Part shown: positions 15,776-24,603 of the stretch, in pieces | Numbering within the stretch: the stretch's first letter is position 1 | Layout of the letters: each line of letters starts with the position of its first letter | Source: Caulobacterales bacterium | Lineage (GTDB): Bacteria > Pseudomonadota > Alphaproteobacteria > Caulobacterales > Caulobacteraceae | Assembly (NCBI GenBank): GCA_017302105.1 | Contig: JAFLCS010000006.1 | Span: 1-64,000, forward strand | Length of the DNA: 64,000 bases | Direction of reading: 5' to 3' | Made by a program: the position numbers and the translations under genes | The notes under the pieces: generated by a model | Seen by the model: the letters and a program-made list of their open reading frames with translations, nothing else | Told to the model about the DNA's origin: nothing | The model's database searches: none

Positions 15776-17856
15776 CCGACGCCGCCGTTTCTCCATCCAA
15801 TCGACTGACCGCGAAGGAAGTCGCGGGCTGGCTGATGCGTGGCGAGGTGGCTCTGGCGCTGGGCGTTCTGCTCATCGTCGTCCTGCTGATCGTCCCGATC
15901 CCGACGATGATCCTCGACCTGCTCCTGGCGGTGTCGATCATGTCGTCGGTTCTGATCCTGATGACGTCCCTGTTGATCAAGAGGCCGCTCGACTTTGCGA
16001 TCTTCCCAACGGTGCTTCTGGTGGCGACCCTCTTCCGATTGGGGCTGAACCTAGCCTCGACGCGCCTGATCCTCAGCCACGGACACGAGGGAGCCGACAG
16101 CGCCGGCCAGATCATCCAGGGCTTCGGCCAACTGATGATGAGCGGCAATTTCGTCATCGGGCTGATCGTGTTCGCAATCCTGCTGGTGGTGAACTTTGTC
16201 GTCATCACCAAGGGCTCGACCCGGATCGCCGAGGTCAGCGCCCGCTTCACCCTGGACTCCATGCCAGGCAAGCAGATGGCCATCGACGCGGACCTGTCGG
16301 CAGGTCTGATCGACGAGACCGAGGCCAAGCGTCGGCGCAAGGAACTGGAGCAGGAATCGACCTTCTTCGGGGCCATGGACGGTGCGTCGAAATTTGTGCG
16401 CGGCGATGCGATCGCGGGCCTCATCATCACGGCCATCAATGCCATCGGCGGTATCCTGATCGGAATGATGCAGCATCAGATGGGAGCCGGCGATGCGGCC
16501 AACTCCTATGTGGTGATGACCATCGGTGACGGCCTGGTCACGCAGGTGCCGGCCCTGATCGTATCGATTGCAGCGGGCTTCCTGGTTTCCAAGGCCGGGG
16601 TCGAGGGATCGGCCGACAAGGCCCTGGTCAGCCAGTTGGCGACCAATCCCGTGTCCCTGGGCATGGTCGCTGCGGCGTCGGGTGTGATCGGCCTGATCCC
16701 CGGAATGCCGCTGTTGCCGTTTGCCGGCATTGCCTTCGGGGCCGGGTTCCTGGCCTGGCGCCTGGGCCGCAAGAAAGAAGAGCCGGTCGCGGTCGAGGCG
16801 GCCGAACCGGCGGCCCCTGCCGAGGAACCGATCTCGGCGACGCTGGCGATCGACGATGTGAAGATCGAACTCGGCTACGCGCTGCTGAGCCTCATCAATG
16901 ATCTCGAAGGGCGCCGTCTGACCGATCAGATCAAGGCCCTGCGCCGCACCCTGGCGGCCGAGTTTGGCTTCGTCATGCCGCCGGTGCGGATACTCGACAA
17001 TATGCGCCTGGCGACCCAGGGCTATGCCATTCGCATCAAGGAAATGGAGGCCGGCAGCGGTGAGGTCCGCCTGGGTCAGCTGATGGCCATGGATCCGGCC
17101 GGCCGTCAGGTGGAACTGCCCGGCGAACATATGCGCGAGCCGGCGTTTGGCCTGCCGGCGACCTGGATTGATGAGGGGCTGCGCGAGGAGGCGACCTTTC
17201 GGGGCTACACCCTGGTCGATCCCTCGACGGTGCTAACCACTCACCTGACCGAAATCCTCAAGGACAATATGCCGGACCTGTTGTCCTATGCTGAGGTTCA
17301 AAAGCTCCTCAAGGATCTGCCCGATGAGGAGAAGAAGCTCGTCGAGGATCTGATCCCGACAGTCGTGACGACCACCACGGTCCAGCGCGTGCTTCAGGCC
17401 CTTCTGCGCGAGCGCGTGTCGATCCGCGATCTGCCGACCATTCTGGAGGGATTGGCAGAGGCGGCACCCCACACAGTCAGCGTGACACAGCTGGTCGAAC
17501 ACGTCCGCACGCGGCTGGCCAAACAGATCTGTCATCAGAACCAGGGCCCCGACGGAGCCCTGCCCATCATCACCCTGTCGCCCGAATGGGAGGCGGCCTT
17601 CGCGGACTCCCTGGCGGGGCAGGGCGAAGACCGTCAGCTGGCCATGGCACCGTCGAAACTTCAGGCCTTCATCCGGGAAATCCGGGACGTGTTCGAACGC
17701 GCCGCCCAGTCCGGCGATGCAGCAGTGCTTCTGACCGGACCGTTGATCCGGCCCTATGTCCGCTCGATCATCGAGCGGTTCCGGGGCCAGACGGTGGTGA
17801 TGAGCCAGAACGAGGTGCACCCGCGCGCACGCCTGAAGACAATCGGCGTAGTCTAG
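15772..17856 (+). CDS. flhA: Flagellar biosynthesis (export gate) protein FlhA
   Basis: The 694-residue protein has the family's length and plan. About eight N-terminal membrane helices (residues 20-320) include the conserved cytosolic loop with SARFTLDSMPGKQMAIDADL and AKRRRKELEQESTFFGAMDGASKFVRGDA. A linker and a large cytoplasmic domain (from about 360) complete it. FlhA forms the export gate of the flagellar type III apparatus and binds substrate-chaperone complexes. The ATG lies in an ATGA overlap with the beta-lactamase stop. The last 27 bases before the next gene show no clear terminator. Confidence 0.97.
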   Translation: MTDAAVSPSNRLTAKEVAGWLMRGEVALALGVLLIVVLLIVPIPTMILDLLLAVSIMSSVLILMTSLLIKRPLDFAIFPTVLLVATLFRLGLNLASTRLILSHGHEGADSAGQIIQGFGQLMMSGNFVIGLIVFAILLVVNFVVITKGSTRIAEVSARFTLDSMPGKQMAIDADLSAGLIDETEAKRRRKELEQESTFFGAMDGASKFVRGDAIAGLIITAINAIGGILIGMMQHQMGAGDAANSYVVMTIGDGLVTQVPALIVSIAAGFLVSKAGVEGSADKALVSQLATNPVSLGMVAAASGVIGLIPGMPLLPFAGIAFGAGFLAWRLGRKKEEPVAVEAAEPAAPAEEPISATLAIDDVKIELGYALLSLINDLEGRRLTDQIKALRRTLAAEFGFVMPPVRILDNMRLATQGYAIRIKEMEAGSGEVRLGQLMAMDPAGRQVELPGEHMREPAFGLPATWIDEGLREEATFRGYTLVDPSTVLTTHLTEILKDNMPDLLSYAEVQKLLKDLPDEEKKLVEDLIPTVVTTTTVQRVLQALLRERVSIRDLPTILEGLAEAAPHTVSVTQLVEHVRTRLAKQICHQNQGPDGALPIITLSPEWEAAFADSLAGQGEDRQLAMAPSKLQAFIREIRDVFERAAQSGDAAVLLTGPLIRPYVRSIIERFRGQTVVMSQNEVHPRARLKTIGVV

Positions 17857-17883
17857 CTCGGCAATAGCGCGTACTGAGGCACA

Positions 17884-19284
17884 GTGAGTGCGCGCCCCAG
17901 TCTCAGCTCGTGGTCGGATTTCTGGCGTCGAACCCAGTCGCGCGGTTTCGGTCGGCGAAGTCTTGCGTTCGTGGTGGCGGGATTTCTGGCGCTGTTGGCT
18001 ACGAATGCGGTGTCGATCTGGGCGGCGGATGCCCTGTCGCGCCAACTGGATGCCGTGGAGCATTCCCGAGATGTGCGCCGTGCGCTGGACCGAACCGAAA
18101 GAAGCATCGTGGACGCAGTTGCGGCAGAGCGAGGTTATCTGCTCGTTGGATCGGAACGATACCGAGATGCCGAACACGAGGCTCGGGGCCAGATCGCCGT
18201 CCATTTTGGAACGGTCAGGGAACTGCTTCGCAATGACCCCGAGCTCTTGCGCCAGCTCGATGACACCCAGCCGTTGGTCGACGAGGGCATTGCGATAACC
18301 CAACAGGTTGTGAGGGATGCCGAACAGGGACGTTTCAACCAGGCTCTGGCGGTCCTCAGGTCCGGCAGAGGAACGGCGATCATGTCTGATATCCAGGTCA
18401 GGTTTGATGCCATCGACGCTATCGTCAGCGAGCGCCTGGACGAAGGACAGCGTGCGGCCGCTCGCGCCCGGCAAATCAATGTGTGGTTCAGCTCGCTCGC
18501 GTCGATCCTGATCATTCTGCTTGCCGGACTCGCCATTTTTCAATTCTCCATGAATTTTCAGGCCATTATGCAGGCCCATAACGACCTCGACGAAGCCAAT
18601 CGCGAACTGGAACATCGGGTCGAGGAGCGAACCCAGGATCTGGTCACCGCCCATGCCGAGGTCGAGCGCAGCCGGGATCGGGCAGAAGCCATGCTGCGGG
18701 AGGTCAACCACAGGGTCGGGAACTCGTTGCAGCTCGTGTCCAGCTTCATCACGCTGCAGGGGCGGACGATTCAGGATCCGGTTGCGCTGGAGGCGTTTCG
18801 TGCGACACAGGCTCGGATCGAGGCGGTCTCACGCGTGCATCGGCAACTCTACACCTCGAACGACATGGGCCAGGTCGAACTGAATGGCTATCTGACCAGC
18901 CTGGTTGACGAGCTTCGCCAGTCCCTCTGCGCGGGTGACCGGGCCTGCGCCCTGACCGTAGAGGCCGAGCCCCTGACGACCTCGACGGATCGCACCGTGG
19001 CGGTTGGCGTCCTGGTAGCGGAACTCGTGACCAATGCCGTCAAATACGCCTATCCCGGCGGGGCCGGGGAAATCCGCGTGCGGCTGGTTGGCGAAGGCGA
19101 GGGCAGGGCGCGCCTGACTGTCGAGGATGACGGCGTGGGCGTGGCCGCTGGTGAGCCCAAGCCCAAGGGAACAGGGCTGGGCAAGACGATTATTGCCGCC
19201 ATGGCCCGCGACCTGAGAACCGAGGTCGCCTATGTCTACGGCCCGGTGGGTCTGTCGGCCTCTCTGACCTTTGATCTCGAATAA
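17884..19284 (+). CDS. Membrane sensor histidine kinase with CHASE3 domain (HisKA_2 type)
   Basis: The 466-residue protein has a first membrane helix (about 25-47), a periplasmic CHASE3-like helical domain (about 50-195, with ERGYLLVGSERY), a second helix (about 202-222) and a short coiled coil. A HisKA_2 phosphoacceptor region (LREVNHRVGNSLQLVSSF, histidine in NHRVGN) and a HATPase domain (ELVTNAVKYAYP, DDGVGV, GTGLGKTII) follow. Kinases of this class often feed the alphaproteobacterial general stress response. No response regulator is adjacent. The start is GTG. trmJ begins inside its stop (TAATG). Confidence 0.88.
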   Translation: MSARPSLSSWSDFWRRTQSRGFGRRSLAFVVAGFLALLATNAVSIWAADALSRQLDAVEHSRDVRRALDRTERSIVDAVAAERGYLLVGSERYRDAEHEARGQIAVHFGTVRELLRNDPELLRQLDDTQPLVDEGIAITQQVVRDAEQGRFNQALAVLRSGRGTAIMSDIQVRFDAIDAIVSERLDEGQRAAARARQINVWFSSLASILIILLAGLAIFQFSMNFQAIMQAHNDLDEANRELEHRVEERTQDLVTAHAEVERSRDRAEAMLREVNHRVGNSLQLVSSFITLQGRTIQDPVALEAFRATQARIEAVSRVHRQLYTSNDMGQVELNGYLTSLVDELRQSLCAGDRACALTVEAEPLTTSTDRTVAVGVLVAELVTNAVKYAYPGGAGEIRVRLVGEGEGRARLTVEDDGVGVAAGEPKPKGTGLGKTIIAAMARDLRTEVAYVYGPVGLSASLTFDLE

Positions 19285-20057
19285 TGACTGAACTGTCCCC
19301 GCCCGTCGTCATTCTGGACAAGCCGCAGCTGGCCGAGAACATCGGCGCGGTGGCGCGGGTGATGGCCAATTTCGGGCTGACGGATTTGAGGCTGGTCAAT
19401 CCGAGGGATGGCTGGCCGCAGGATCGGGCTTGGGCGGCGGCGTCGGGGGCGGACTGGGTGCTGGACGGCGTTCAGGTGTTCGCGACGGTGGCCGAGGCGG
19501 TGGCCGATCTGGAGCGGGTGCTGGCCACGACGGGCCGGCCGCGCGGCCTGAGGATGCCGATCATCACCCCGCGCGAGGCGGCGGGCGACCTGTACGCCCG
19601 CGCCGGTGCCGGCCAGAAGGTCGGGCTGTTGTTCGGGGGAGAGCGGACGGGCCTGGAGACGGATGAACTGGTGCTGTGCCAGGGCATCGTTACCATTCCG
19701 GTGGATGAGCGGCACCGCTCGCTGAACCTGGCCCAGGCGGTGTCGATCAATGCCTATGAGTGGCGCGTTGCGGTCGATGGCGGACCGCCCGGCATCTTCG
19801 GCCAGGCCGATCCACCGGCGCCGGCCGAAGAGGTCGAGGGAATGTTCGGCCATCTGGAGACTGAGCTGGAGGCGGGCGGCTTCTTCCATCCGCCCGAGAA
19901 GCGGCCGACGATGATGCGAGCGATCCGCGCCATGCTGAACCGGGCCGAGCTGTCATCGCAGGAAGTGCGCACCTTGCGCGGCATGATCGTGGCCCTGGCC
20001 AAGGGGCGCGGTCGGGTGCTGGAGCGCCGGGCGCGGGATTTGACTTCCCAGGGCTGA
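19284..20057 (+). CDS. trmJ: tRNA (cytidine/uridine-2'-O-)-methyltransferase TrmJ-type
   Basis: The 257-residue protein is a SPOUT-class RNA methyltransferase. It shows the N-terminal LDKPQLAENIGAVARVMANFG, the knot motifs GLLFGGERTGLETDEL and VTIPVDERHRSLNLAQAVSIN. TrmJ methylates position 32 in the tRNA anticodon loop using S-adenosylmethionine. The C-terminal extension (about 165-257) is the length seen in TrmJ. Start overlaps the kinase stop by one base, so the two are probably co-translated. The functional link is not obvious. Confidence 0.87.
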   Translation: MTELSPPVVILDKPQLAENIGAVARVMANFGLTDLRLVNPRDGWPQDRAWAAASGADWVLDGVQVFATVAEAVADLERVLATTGRPRGLRMPIITPREAAGDLYARAGAGQKVGLLFGGERTGLETDELVLCQGIVTIPVDERHRSLNLAQAVSINAYEWRVAVDGGPPGIFGQADPPAPAEEVEGMFGHLETELEAGGFFHPPEKRPTMMRAIRAMLNRAELSSQEVRTLRGMIVALAKGRGRVLERRARDLTSQG

Positions 20058-20079
20058 TCCGCCATAAGCCGCGCCTTCA

Positions 20080-20102
20080 CGCCCCGGCCACAAACCGGGG
20101 CG
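20080..20102 (+). terminator. Hairpin between trmJ and rpsD
   Basis: An 8-bp stem CGCCCCGG/CCGGGGCG (20080-20087 with 20095-20102) with a 7-base loop lies 23 bases after the trmJ stop. There is no T-run, so it may be a weak terminator or a leader structure for rpsD. Confidence 0.4.
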
Positions 20103-20192
20103 CGATCTATTACGGACGATGCGTGGACCGCCGTTGAGATCGCCTTCCCAATACCGGGGAGGCCGGGCCGCATCACGATAGAGAGACGACGT

Positions 20193-20810
20193 ATGTCGAA
20201 GCGCCACAGCGCCAAATACAAGATCGACCGCGCCATGGGTGAAAACCTGTGGGGCCGGTCCAAGTCCCCCGTCAACAAGCGCGGTTACGGCCCCGGCCAG
20301 CACGGCCAGCGCCGCAAGTCCAAGGTGTCGGACTTCGGCCTGCAGCTGAAGGCCAAGCAGAAGCTGAAGGGCTACTACGGCAACCTGACCGAGAAGCAGT
20401 TCCGCCGCACCTATGACGAGGCCGCCCGCCGCAAGGGCAACACCTCCGAGCTGCTGATCGGCCTTCTGGAACAGCGCCTGGACGCCATCGTCTACCGCGC
20501 CAAGTTCGTCCCGACCGTCTGGGCCGCGCGCCAGTTCGTCAACCACGGCCACGTCACCGTCAACGGCAAGAAGGTGAACATCGCCTCCTACCGCGTGAAG
20601 CTGGGCGACGTCGTCGAGGTCAAGGAAAAGTCGCGCGCCATGGCGCTGGTCCTGGAGGCCATGCAGTCGTCCGAGCGTGACATCCCCGACTATCTGGAGA
20701 TCGGTGACCGCGGCTTCTCGGTGCGCATGAGCCGCGTGCCGGAACTGGCCGAGGTTCCCTACGCCGTGAAGATGGAACCGAACCTGGTCGTCGAATACTA
20801 CGCCTCGTAA
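20193..20810 (+). CDS. rpsD: 30S ribosomal protein S4
   Basis: The 205-residue protein is full length for S4. The N-terminus ([13 protein letters not shown]) is of the alphaproteobacterial type without the zinc-binding cysteines. The S4 RNA-binding domain contains [32 protein letters not shown]4 is a primary 16S rRNA binder that nucleates assembly of the small subunit body. It is monocistronic, between a leader hairpin and a strong terminator, and is preceded by the ribosome site AGAGAGACGA. Confidence 0.98.
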   Translation: MSKRHSAKYKIDRAMGENLWGRSKSPVNKRGYGPGQHGQRRKSKVSDFGLQLKAKQKLKGYYGNLTEKQFRRTYDEAARRKGNTSELLIGLLEQRLDAIVYRAKFVPTVWAARQFVNHGHVTVNGKKVNIASYRVKLGDVVEVKEKSRAMALVLEAMQSSERDIPDYLEIGDRGFSVRMSRVPELAEVPYAVKMEPNLVVEYYAS

Positions 20811-20851
20811 GCGGCGCGTCCCGGCTCAAGGCCGGGATGACAAGACCAAGG

Positions 20852-20880
20852 AAAGGCCCCGGAGCGATCCGGGGCCTTTT
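20852..20880 (+). terminator. Rho-independent terminator after rpsD
   Basis: A perfect 12-bp stem AAAGGCCCCGGA/TCCGGGGCCTTT (20852-20863 with 20868-20879) with a GCGA loop ends in a run of four T (20877-20880). It closes rpsD and mirrors the terminator after rplA in loop and stem length. Confidence 0.9.
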
Positions 20881-20883
20881 GCT

Positions 20884-21213
20884 TTGGCCCTGACGGTTGC
20901 TGACTGGCCCTTGGCGAACCGCGATGTGTGGACCTGGTTTCCCCCATGGGATTGGGGGGCCGGCCAGCGCGCCTGTGGCCTCAACGCGATGAGCCGCAGC
21001 GCTGACGCAGGGCTGTTCGACCTTGGCGTTGATATGATCGAAGACAATCGCCGTGGTTTCTCGCTACAGCGCGAGATCTTTAGCCTGGTCTGGGCCAACG
21101 AGTCTGTGGTTGAACGCACGCGTGATTTCATCTCGACCGCGATTTGCAATCGCTCGGCGGGAGATGGCGAGCCGACCGTAATGTTCTGGATCGAAGCGCC
21201 GCCAGGACTCTAG
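20884..21213 (+). CDS. Possible small protein of unknown function
   Basis: The frame runs 109 codons from a TTG that touches the rpsD terminator, so the true start is more likely internal, for example the ATG at 20990 (about 74 residues). The C-terminal part is acidic and mixed (DLGVDMIEDNRRGFSLQREI ... PTVMFWIEAPPGL), unlike the arginine- and proline-rich products of shadow frames. No ribosome site or homologous family is recognised. It converges with the accessory lipoprotein gene, leaving 4 bases between stops. I consider it plausible but unproven. Confidence 0.3.
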   Translation: MALTVADWPLANRDVWTWFPPWDWGAGQRACGLNAMSRSADAGLFDLGVDMIEDNRRGFSLQREIFSLVWANESVVERTRDFISTAICNRSAGDGEPTVMFWIEAPPGL

Positions 21214-21217
21214 GGCG

Positions 21218-21679
21218 TTATTCCTGTGCCGGTGCCGCAGCCTCGCCCGCCGGTTCGTCCTGCGATGCCGAGGTGTTGTCGGGTGCGGAGGCCGATGCGG
21301 TATCGCACTCGACGTAGGCGTACCAGTCGACGAGTTTGCATCGGGCGTCCGGATCGATCACGCCATTGGGGCAGCCGGGGCCAGGGCACGGCTGATACCC
21401 TCCGCCTCGCGGCGCACGACAGCTCAAGGTGAAGTGCTGAGGCGACTGCACCTGACAGGTCGGAACAGCCGGGCGAAAATCGCGAGGACCCCCTCGACCG
21501 CACCGAGGATCGCCAGGGCACAGGACCATGTCCCCATCGGGAAAGGCCAAGGCCGCGGTTTCGGTAACGGTTGCGTCGGCAGCCGCCGGATCGGCTTCGC
21601 CGGGGGGCGTACAGCTGAAGAGCCCCACAATTGCGAATCCTAGGATTGCAGCTCTCGAGAGCATCGCAAAGTCGCCCAT
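21218..21679 (-). CDS. Cysteine-rich lipoprotein of unknown function
   Basis: I do not recognise this 153-residue protein. A signal sequence ends in the lipobox LFSC (lipidated Cys23), predicting an anchored lipoprotein. The mature part has eight further cysteines and two similar motifs, CPGDPRCGRG and CPGPGCPNG, suggesting a disulfide-rich domain. The tail is rich in Ala, Ser and acidic residues. The ATG at 21679 is supported by GGAGGAG ten bases upstream. It overlaps the end of the preceding membrane-protein gene by 40 bases, so the two form one unit. Confidence 0.65.
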   Translation of the reverse strand: MGDFAMLSRAAILGFAIVGLFSCTPPGEADPAAADATVTETAALAFPDGDMVLCPGDPRCGRGGPRDFRPAVPTCQVQSPQHFTLSCRAPRGGGYQPCPGPGCPNGVIDPDARCKLVDWYAYVECDTASASAPDNTSASQDEPAGEAAAPAQE

Positions 21680-22470
21680 CCCCGCTCCTCCAGAAAGGTC
21701 AAGAACTCCTCGCGCGCAGACTCCGAAGTCTCCTCCAGGCTGCATCGCAATAGCTTACGACCGTCTGAATGAAATGCCAATGTTATTTCAAAGGCCAGCT
21801 CGGGCGCGTTACGTAGTTCCTGCATGGCTCCCTCGAACGTGGAAAACCGCGCGCAGGTGTTCGGGTGACCATGGCAGTTTCCGAACGCAAAGCTCATCCA
21901 CGTCGCCCGTGAGGAGCCACCGGGAATGCTCAAAAGTTCGGACCGGCGCTCAATGATGAGCAGACTCATCTGGCCGGGTCGCAGGGGGTTTGCTCCCGTT
22001 GCTGTGACGCATCGGGCGTCAACCGGACAGTCAATGACGCGTGCCTCGTCATGGGGGTGGGTGACCGGCTCAACGCTGGCATCATAGGGAAATCTTGCTT
22101 CAGTTTCAGAGGTTCCGCCCAATGTCGCAAAGGCTTCCACCGCGACGTCGCCATAGTCCGCGCGCGCCGTGTTTATCATGCCGGCCTCTACCGCGAGGAT
22201 CAGGGAATCGGACTCAGGTGTAGGGGCGTCACGATAGAGATAGACGTACTGGGGTTCGAGAACGACAACCTCTGCGCCCTGCAACGTCTGCAGGCCGCCC
22301 AGAAGGAAAACACCGAGTGACAGCAGGAAGGCGGCGACCGTGGCACCGGCCTCCAACAGCTTCCACACCGGTGTCCTAGCGATCGAGACAACGACCGGTG
22401 CCGGCTCGACCGGCTCCTTGACCGGCTCCGACGCTCGGCCTGGTGGTTTTCGGCGTTTCGGCTGCGCCAT
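21640..22470 (-). CDS. Single-pass membrane protein of unknown function
   Basis: I do not recognise this 276-residue protein. A basic, proline-rich cytoplasmic N-terminus (1-35) is followed by one membrane helix (about 42-62, AGATVAAFLLSLGVFLLGGL) and a C-terminal periplasmic domain with six cysteines, including DCPVDARC and FGNCHGHPNTC. A GGAGGGA site precedes the ATG. Base composition looks less GC-rich than the neighbours. With the overlapping cysteine-rich lipoprotein it makes a two-gene envelope module wedged between rpsD and the conserved thioesterase-grxD genes. Confidence 0.65.
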   Translation of the reverse strand: MAQPKRRKPPGRASEPVKEPVEPAPVVVSIARTPVWKLLEAGATVAAFLLSLGVFLLGGLQTLQGAEVVVLEPQYVYLYRDAPTPESDSLILAVEAGMINTARADYGDVAVEAFATLGGTSETEARFPYDASVEPVTHPHDEARVIDCPVDARCVTATGANPLRPGQMSLLIIERRSELLSIPGGSSRATWMSFAFGNCHGHPNTCARFSTFEGAMQELRNAPELAFEITLAFHSDGRKLLRCSLEETSESAREEFLTFLEERGWATLRCSRELQS

Positions 22471-22533
22471 GCCATTCCCTCCGGCGCAACTTACGTCAGG
22501 CGGGGGCGAACGGCGATACCCGAAATGGAGGTG

Positions 22534-22949
22534 TCAGAGGCGAAACGGTCCCAGCAGCGCCGGAGGGATGCGGCTGGGGCGCATGGTGGCGCTGTCGACC
22601 AGGACCCATTCGCTGAGCCCCTGGGCGCACAGCCGCCCGTCCTCGTCCTCGATGCGGACATAGCGATTGAACCGGGCGCCTTGCGGGTCGCCGACCCAGG
22701 TGCGGGCGACGGGCTTTGAGCCCGGGGGCAGGGCGCGGAAGTAATCGACCTCATGGCGCGAGGCGACCCAGGACCAGGTCCCGCGCGCCTCGGCGTCAAA
22801 GCGGGCCAGCCAATGCGCCGTGCCGACGTCCTGGAGCCAGCGGACATAGACCACATTGTTGACGTGGCCGTTCTCGTCGATGTCGGCGTCAGTGACGCTG
22901 AGGGGAACGACGAAGACCTCGCGGTCTTCGCGCGGTTCGAGCGGACGCC

Positions 22950-22953
<4 letters not shown>
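22534..22953 (-). CDS. Acyl-CoA thioesterase (4-hydroxybenzoyl-CoA/YbgC-like hotdog family)
   Basis: The 139-residue protein has the hotdog pattern VTDADIDENGHVNNVVYVRWLQDVG, where the Asp before HVNN is the catalytic acid in this family, and then the strand ASRHEVDYFRALPPGS. Members hydrolyse short or aromatic acyl-CoA thioesters. It starts inside the grxD stop (ATGA), so the two are translated together. The link to iron-sulfur genes upstream is positional only. Confidence 0.85.
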
Positions 22954-23309
<356 letters not shown>

Positions 23310-23361
23310 GGGAGGTAGCCTTCTGATTGCGCTCCTCAGCTAGGCACCCGGCCGGGCCGGG

Positions 23362-24291
23362 TCAAGCCGAGCGGACCACCGCCATGTTGACGCGCGCCAT
23401 TTCGATCTGGGCCGCCAGCCCCGGCGGCATGGAGCGTTCCGGCAGATCGGCCAGTCGGCTCAGATGGTTAGAATCGTGTGTGTCCACGATGACACTGGCG
23501 ATCGTGGGTTCCGACAGGGCGTAGGACAGGCAGATCTCTTCGGCAGTCCAGTTCGGCGTCTGATGCAGGAAGGCAAAGGTTCCTACTCCCTTGAAGTAGG
23601 GGTCCTGCATGGGCGTGTTGCCACCCCTCCAACCGAACAGGCCACGCTTAGCTGATCCGCCAGACTCGACCTGCTCCAGAGAGGCCAGGGTGTCAGGGAA
23701 ATAATCATAGCCGAACACGGCCATGTCGCGATCGACCGCTGCCCGGATTCGATTGCGCGTTGCCCAATCCGAATGGACGTTGAAGGGCGTCGCCAGGGTA
23801 TCGAAGGCGTTGGTCGAGACATAGGCGTCCATCACCGACCCGAAGCCTGCGACGCCGAGCATCAGGATTCGACCGGCCGCGCGCTGCGCCTTGAGAGCCG
23901 TCAGGGTCGCATGAGACAGCTCGTCTTCTCCGGGTTGGTCCAGCAGGACTAGATCGAGATGCTCGAGGCCCGACGACATCAGCAGCTCGTCGATCGCTGC
24001 CGTGACGCCCGCCGGCGTCAGGTCGCGCTCGAGCTGTCCCCGGCGCCTCAGGTTGCCGATACGGGTCGCCACAAACAGAAGCCGCCGGTCCACGCCTGCA
24101 ATCGCACGGCCCACCAGTTCACCGAGAACAGGATCAGGGGTTTCCAGATGGAAGCTGTTGATCCCGTGCTCCATCGCCTCGGTGACCAGCGCCGGTCCCG
24201 AGGTCTTGCCGCGGGCGGTCGTGCGCCCGCTGAGATTCAGGGTCAGCTCCGACACGGATCGTCCGGAGCGTCCGAAGGGACGGTATCGCAT
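23362..24291 (-). CDS. Aldo/keto reductase-like protein lacking the catalytic tetrad
   Basis: The 309-residue protein aligns along its length with aldo/keto reductases: N-terminal FGRSGRSVSEL, GINSF, LDLVLLDQPG and the C-terminal helix APNW-like TPNWTAEEICLSYAL. The four catalytic residues appear changed: Asp to His48, Tyr to Asp53, Lys to Arg77 and His to Asp118 (positions by eye alignment). It is therefore probably not a classical reductase. It starts 2 bases after the bolA stop and precedes grxD by 52 bases, so it is embedded in a BolA-glutaredoxin locus. Confidence 0.8.
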   Translation of the reverse strand: MRYRPFGRSGRSVSELTLNLSGRTTARGKTSGPALVTEAMEHGINSFHLETPDPVLGELVGRAIAGVDRRLLFVATRIGNLRRRGQLERDLTPAGVTAAIDELLMSSGLEHLDLVLLDQPGEDELSHATLTALKAQRAAGRILMLGVAGFGSVMDAYVSTNAFDTLATPFNVHSDWATRNRIRAAVDRDMAVFGYDYFPDTLASLEQVESGGSAKRGLFGWRGGNTPMQDPYFKGVGTFAFLHQTPNWTAEEICLSYALSEPTIASVIVDTHDSNHLSRLADLPERSMPPGLAAQIEMARVNMAVVRSA

Positions 24292-24293
24292 GG

Positions 24294-24533
24294 CTAGGAA
24301 CCTGTACGAGGGCGGGTTTCGAGAGCGAGAGCGTGCAGTTCACCGCCCATGCGGCCACCGAGTGCCGCGTAAACAAGCTGATGCTGCCGCACGCGCGACA
24401 AACCTTTGAAGGAGTCCGATGTGATGGACGCGCGATAGTGGTCGCCATCGCCGGCGAGATCAGTGATCTGGATCTCTGCGTCTGGAAAGGCGACCTGCAA
24501 GGCTTCTTCCAGAGCTTCGACAGACATAGGCAT
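24294..24533 (-). CDS. bolA: BolA-family protein
   Basis: The 79-residue protein has the BolA fold pattern: ALEEALQVAFPDAEIQITDLAGDGDHYRASI followed by the conserved F.G.sRV.RHQ.VY-like stretch FKGLSRVRQHQLVYAAL and GELHALALETR. BolA proteins bind monothiol glutaredoxins and share an iron-sulfur cluster. The first ATG has GGGAG about ten bases upstream; a second ATG two codons in is possible. The following gene starts 2 bases after the stop. Confidence 0.93.
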   Translation of the reverse strand: MPMSVEALEEALQVAFPDAEIQITDLAGDGDHYRASITSDSFKGLSRVRQHQLVYAALGGRMGGELHALALETRPRTGS

Positions 24534-24603
24534 CCGCGCGGAACTCCCTAGAATTGAGCAGAGAATGCGCCTGAAACCTTAATGAGTGGAAACCAAAGTC
24601 CCG

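Noticed and set aside
17233..18711. 492-codon minus-strand frame opposite flhA and the kinase
   Set aside because: Crosses the end of one real gene and the start of another; no recognisable domain.
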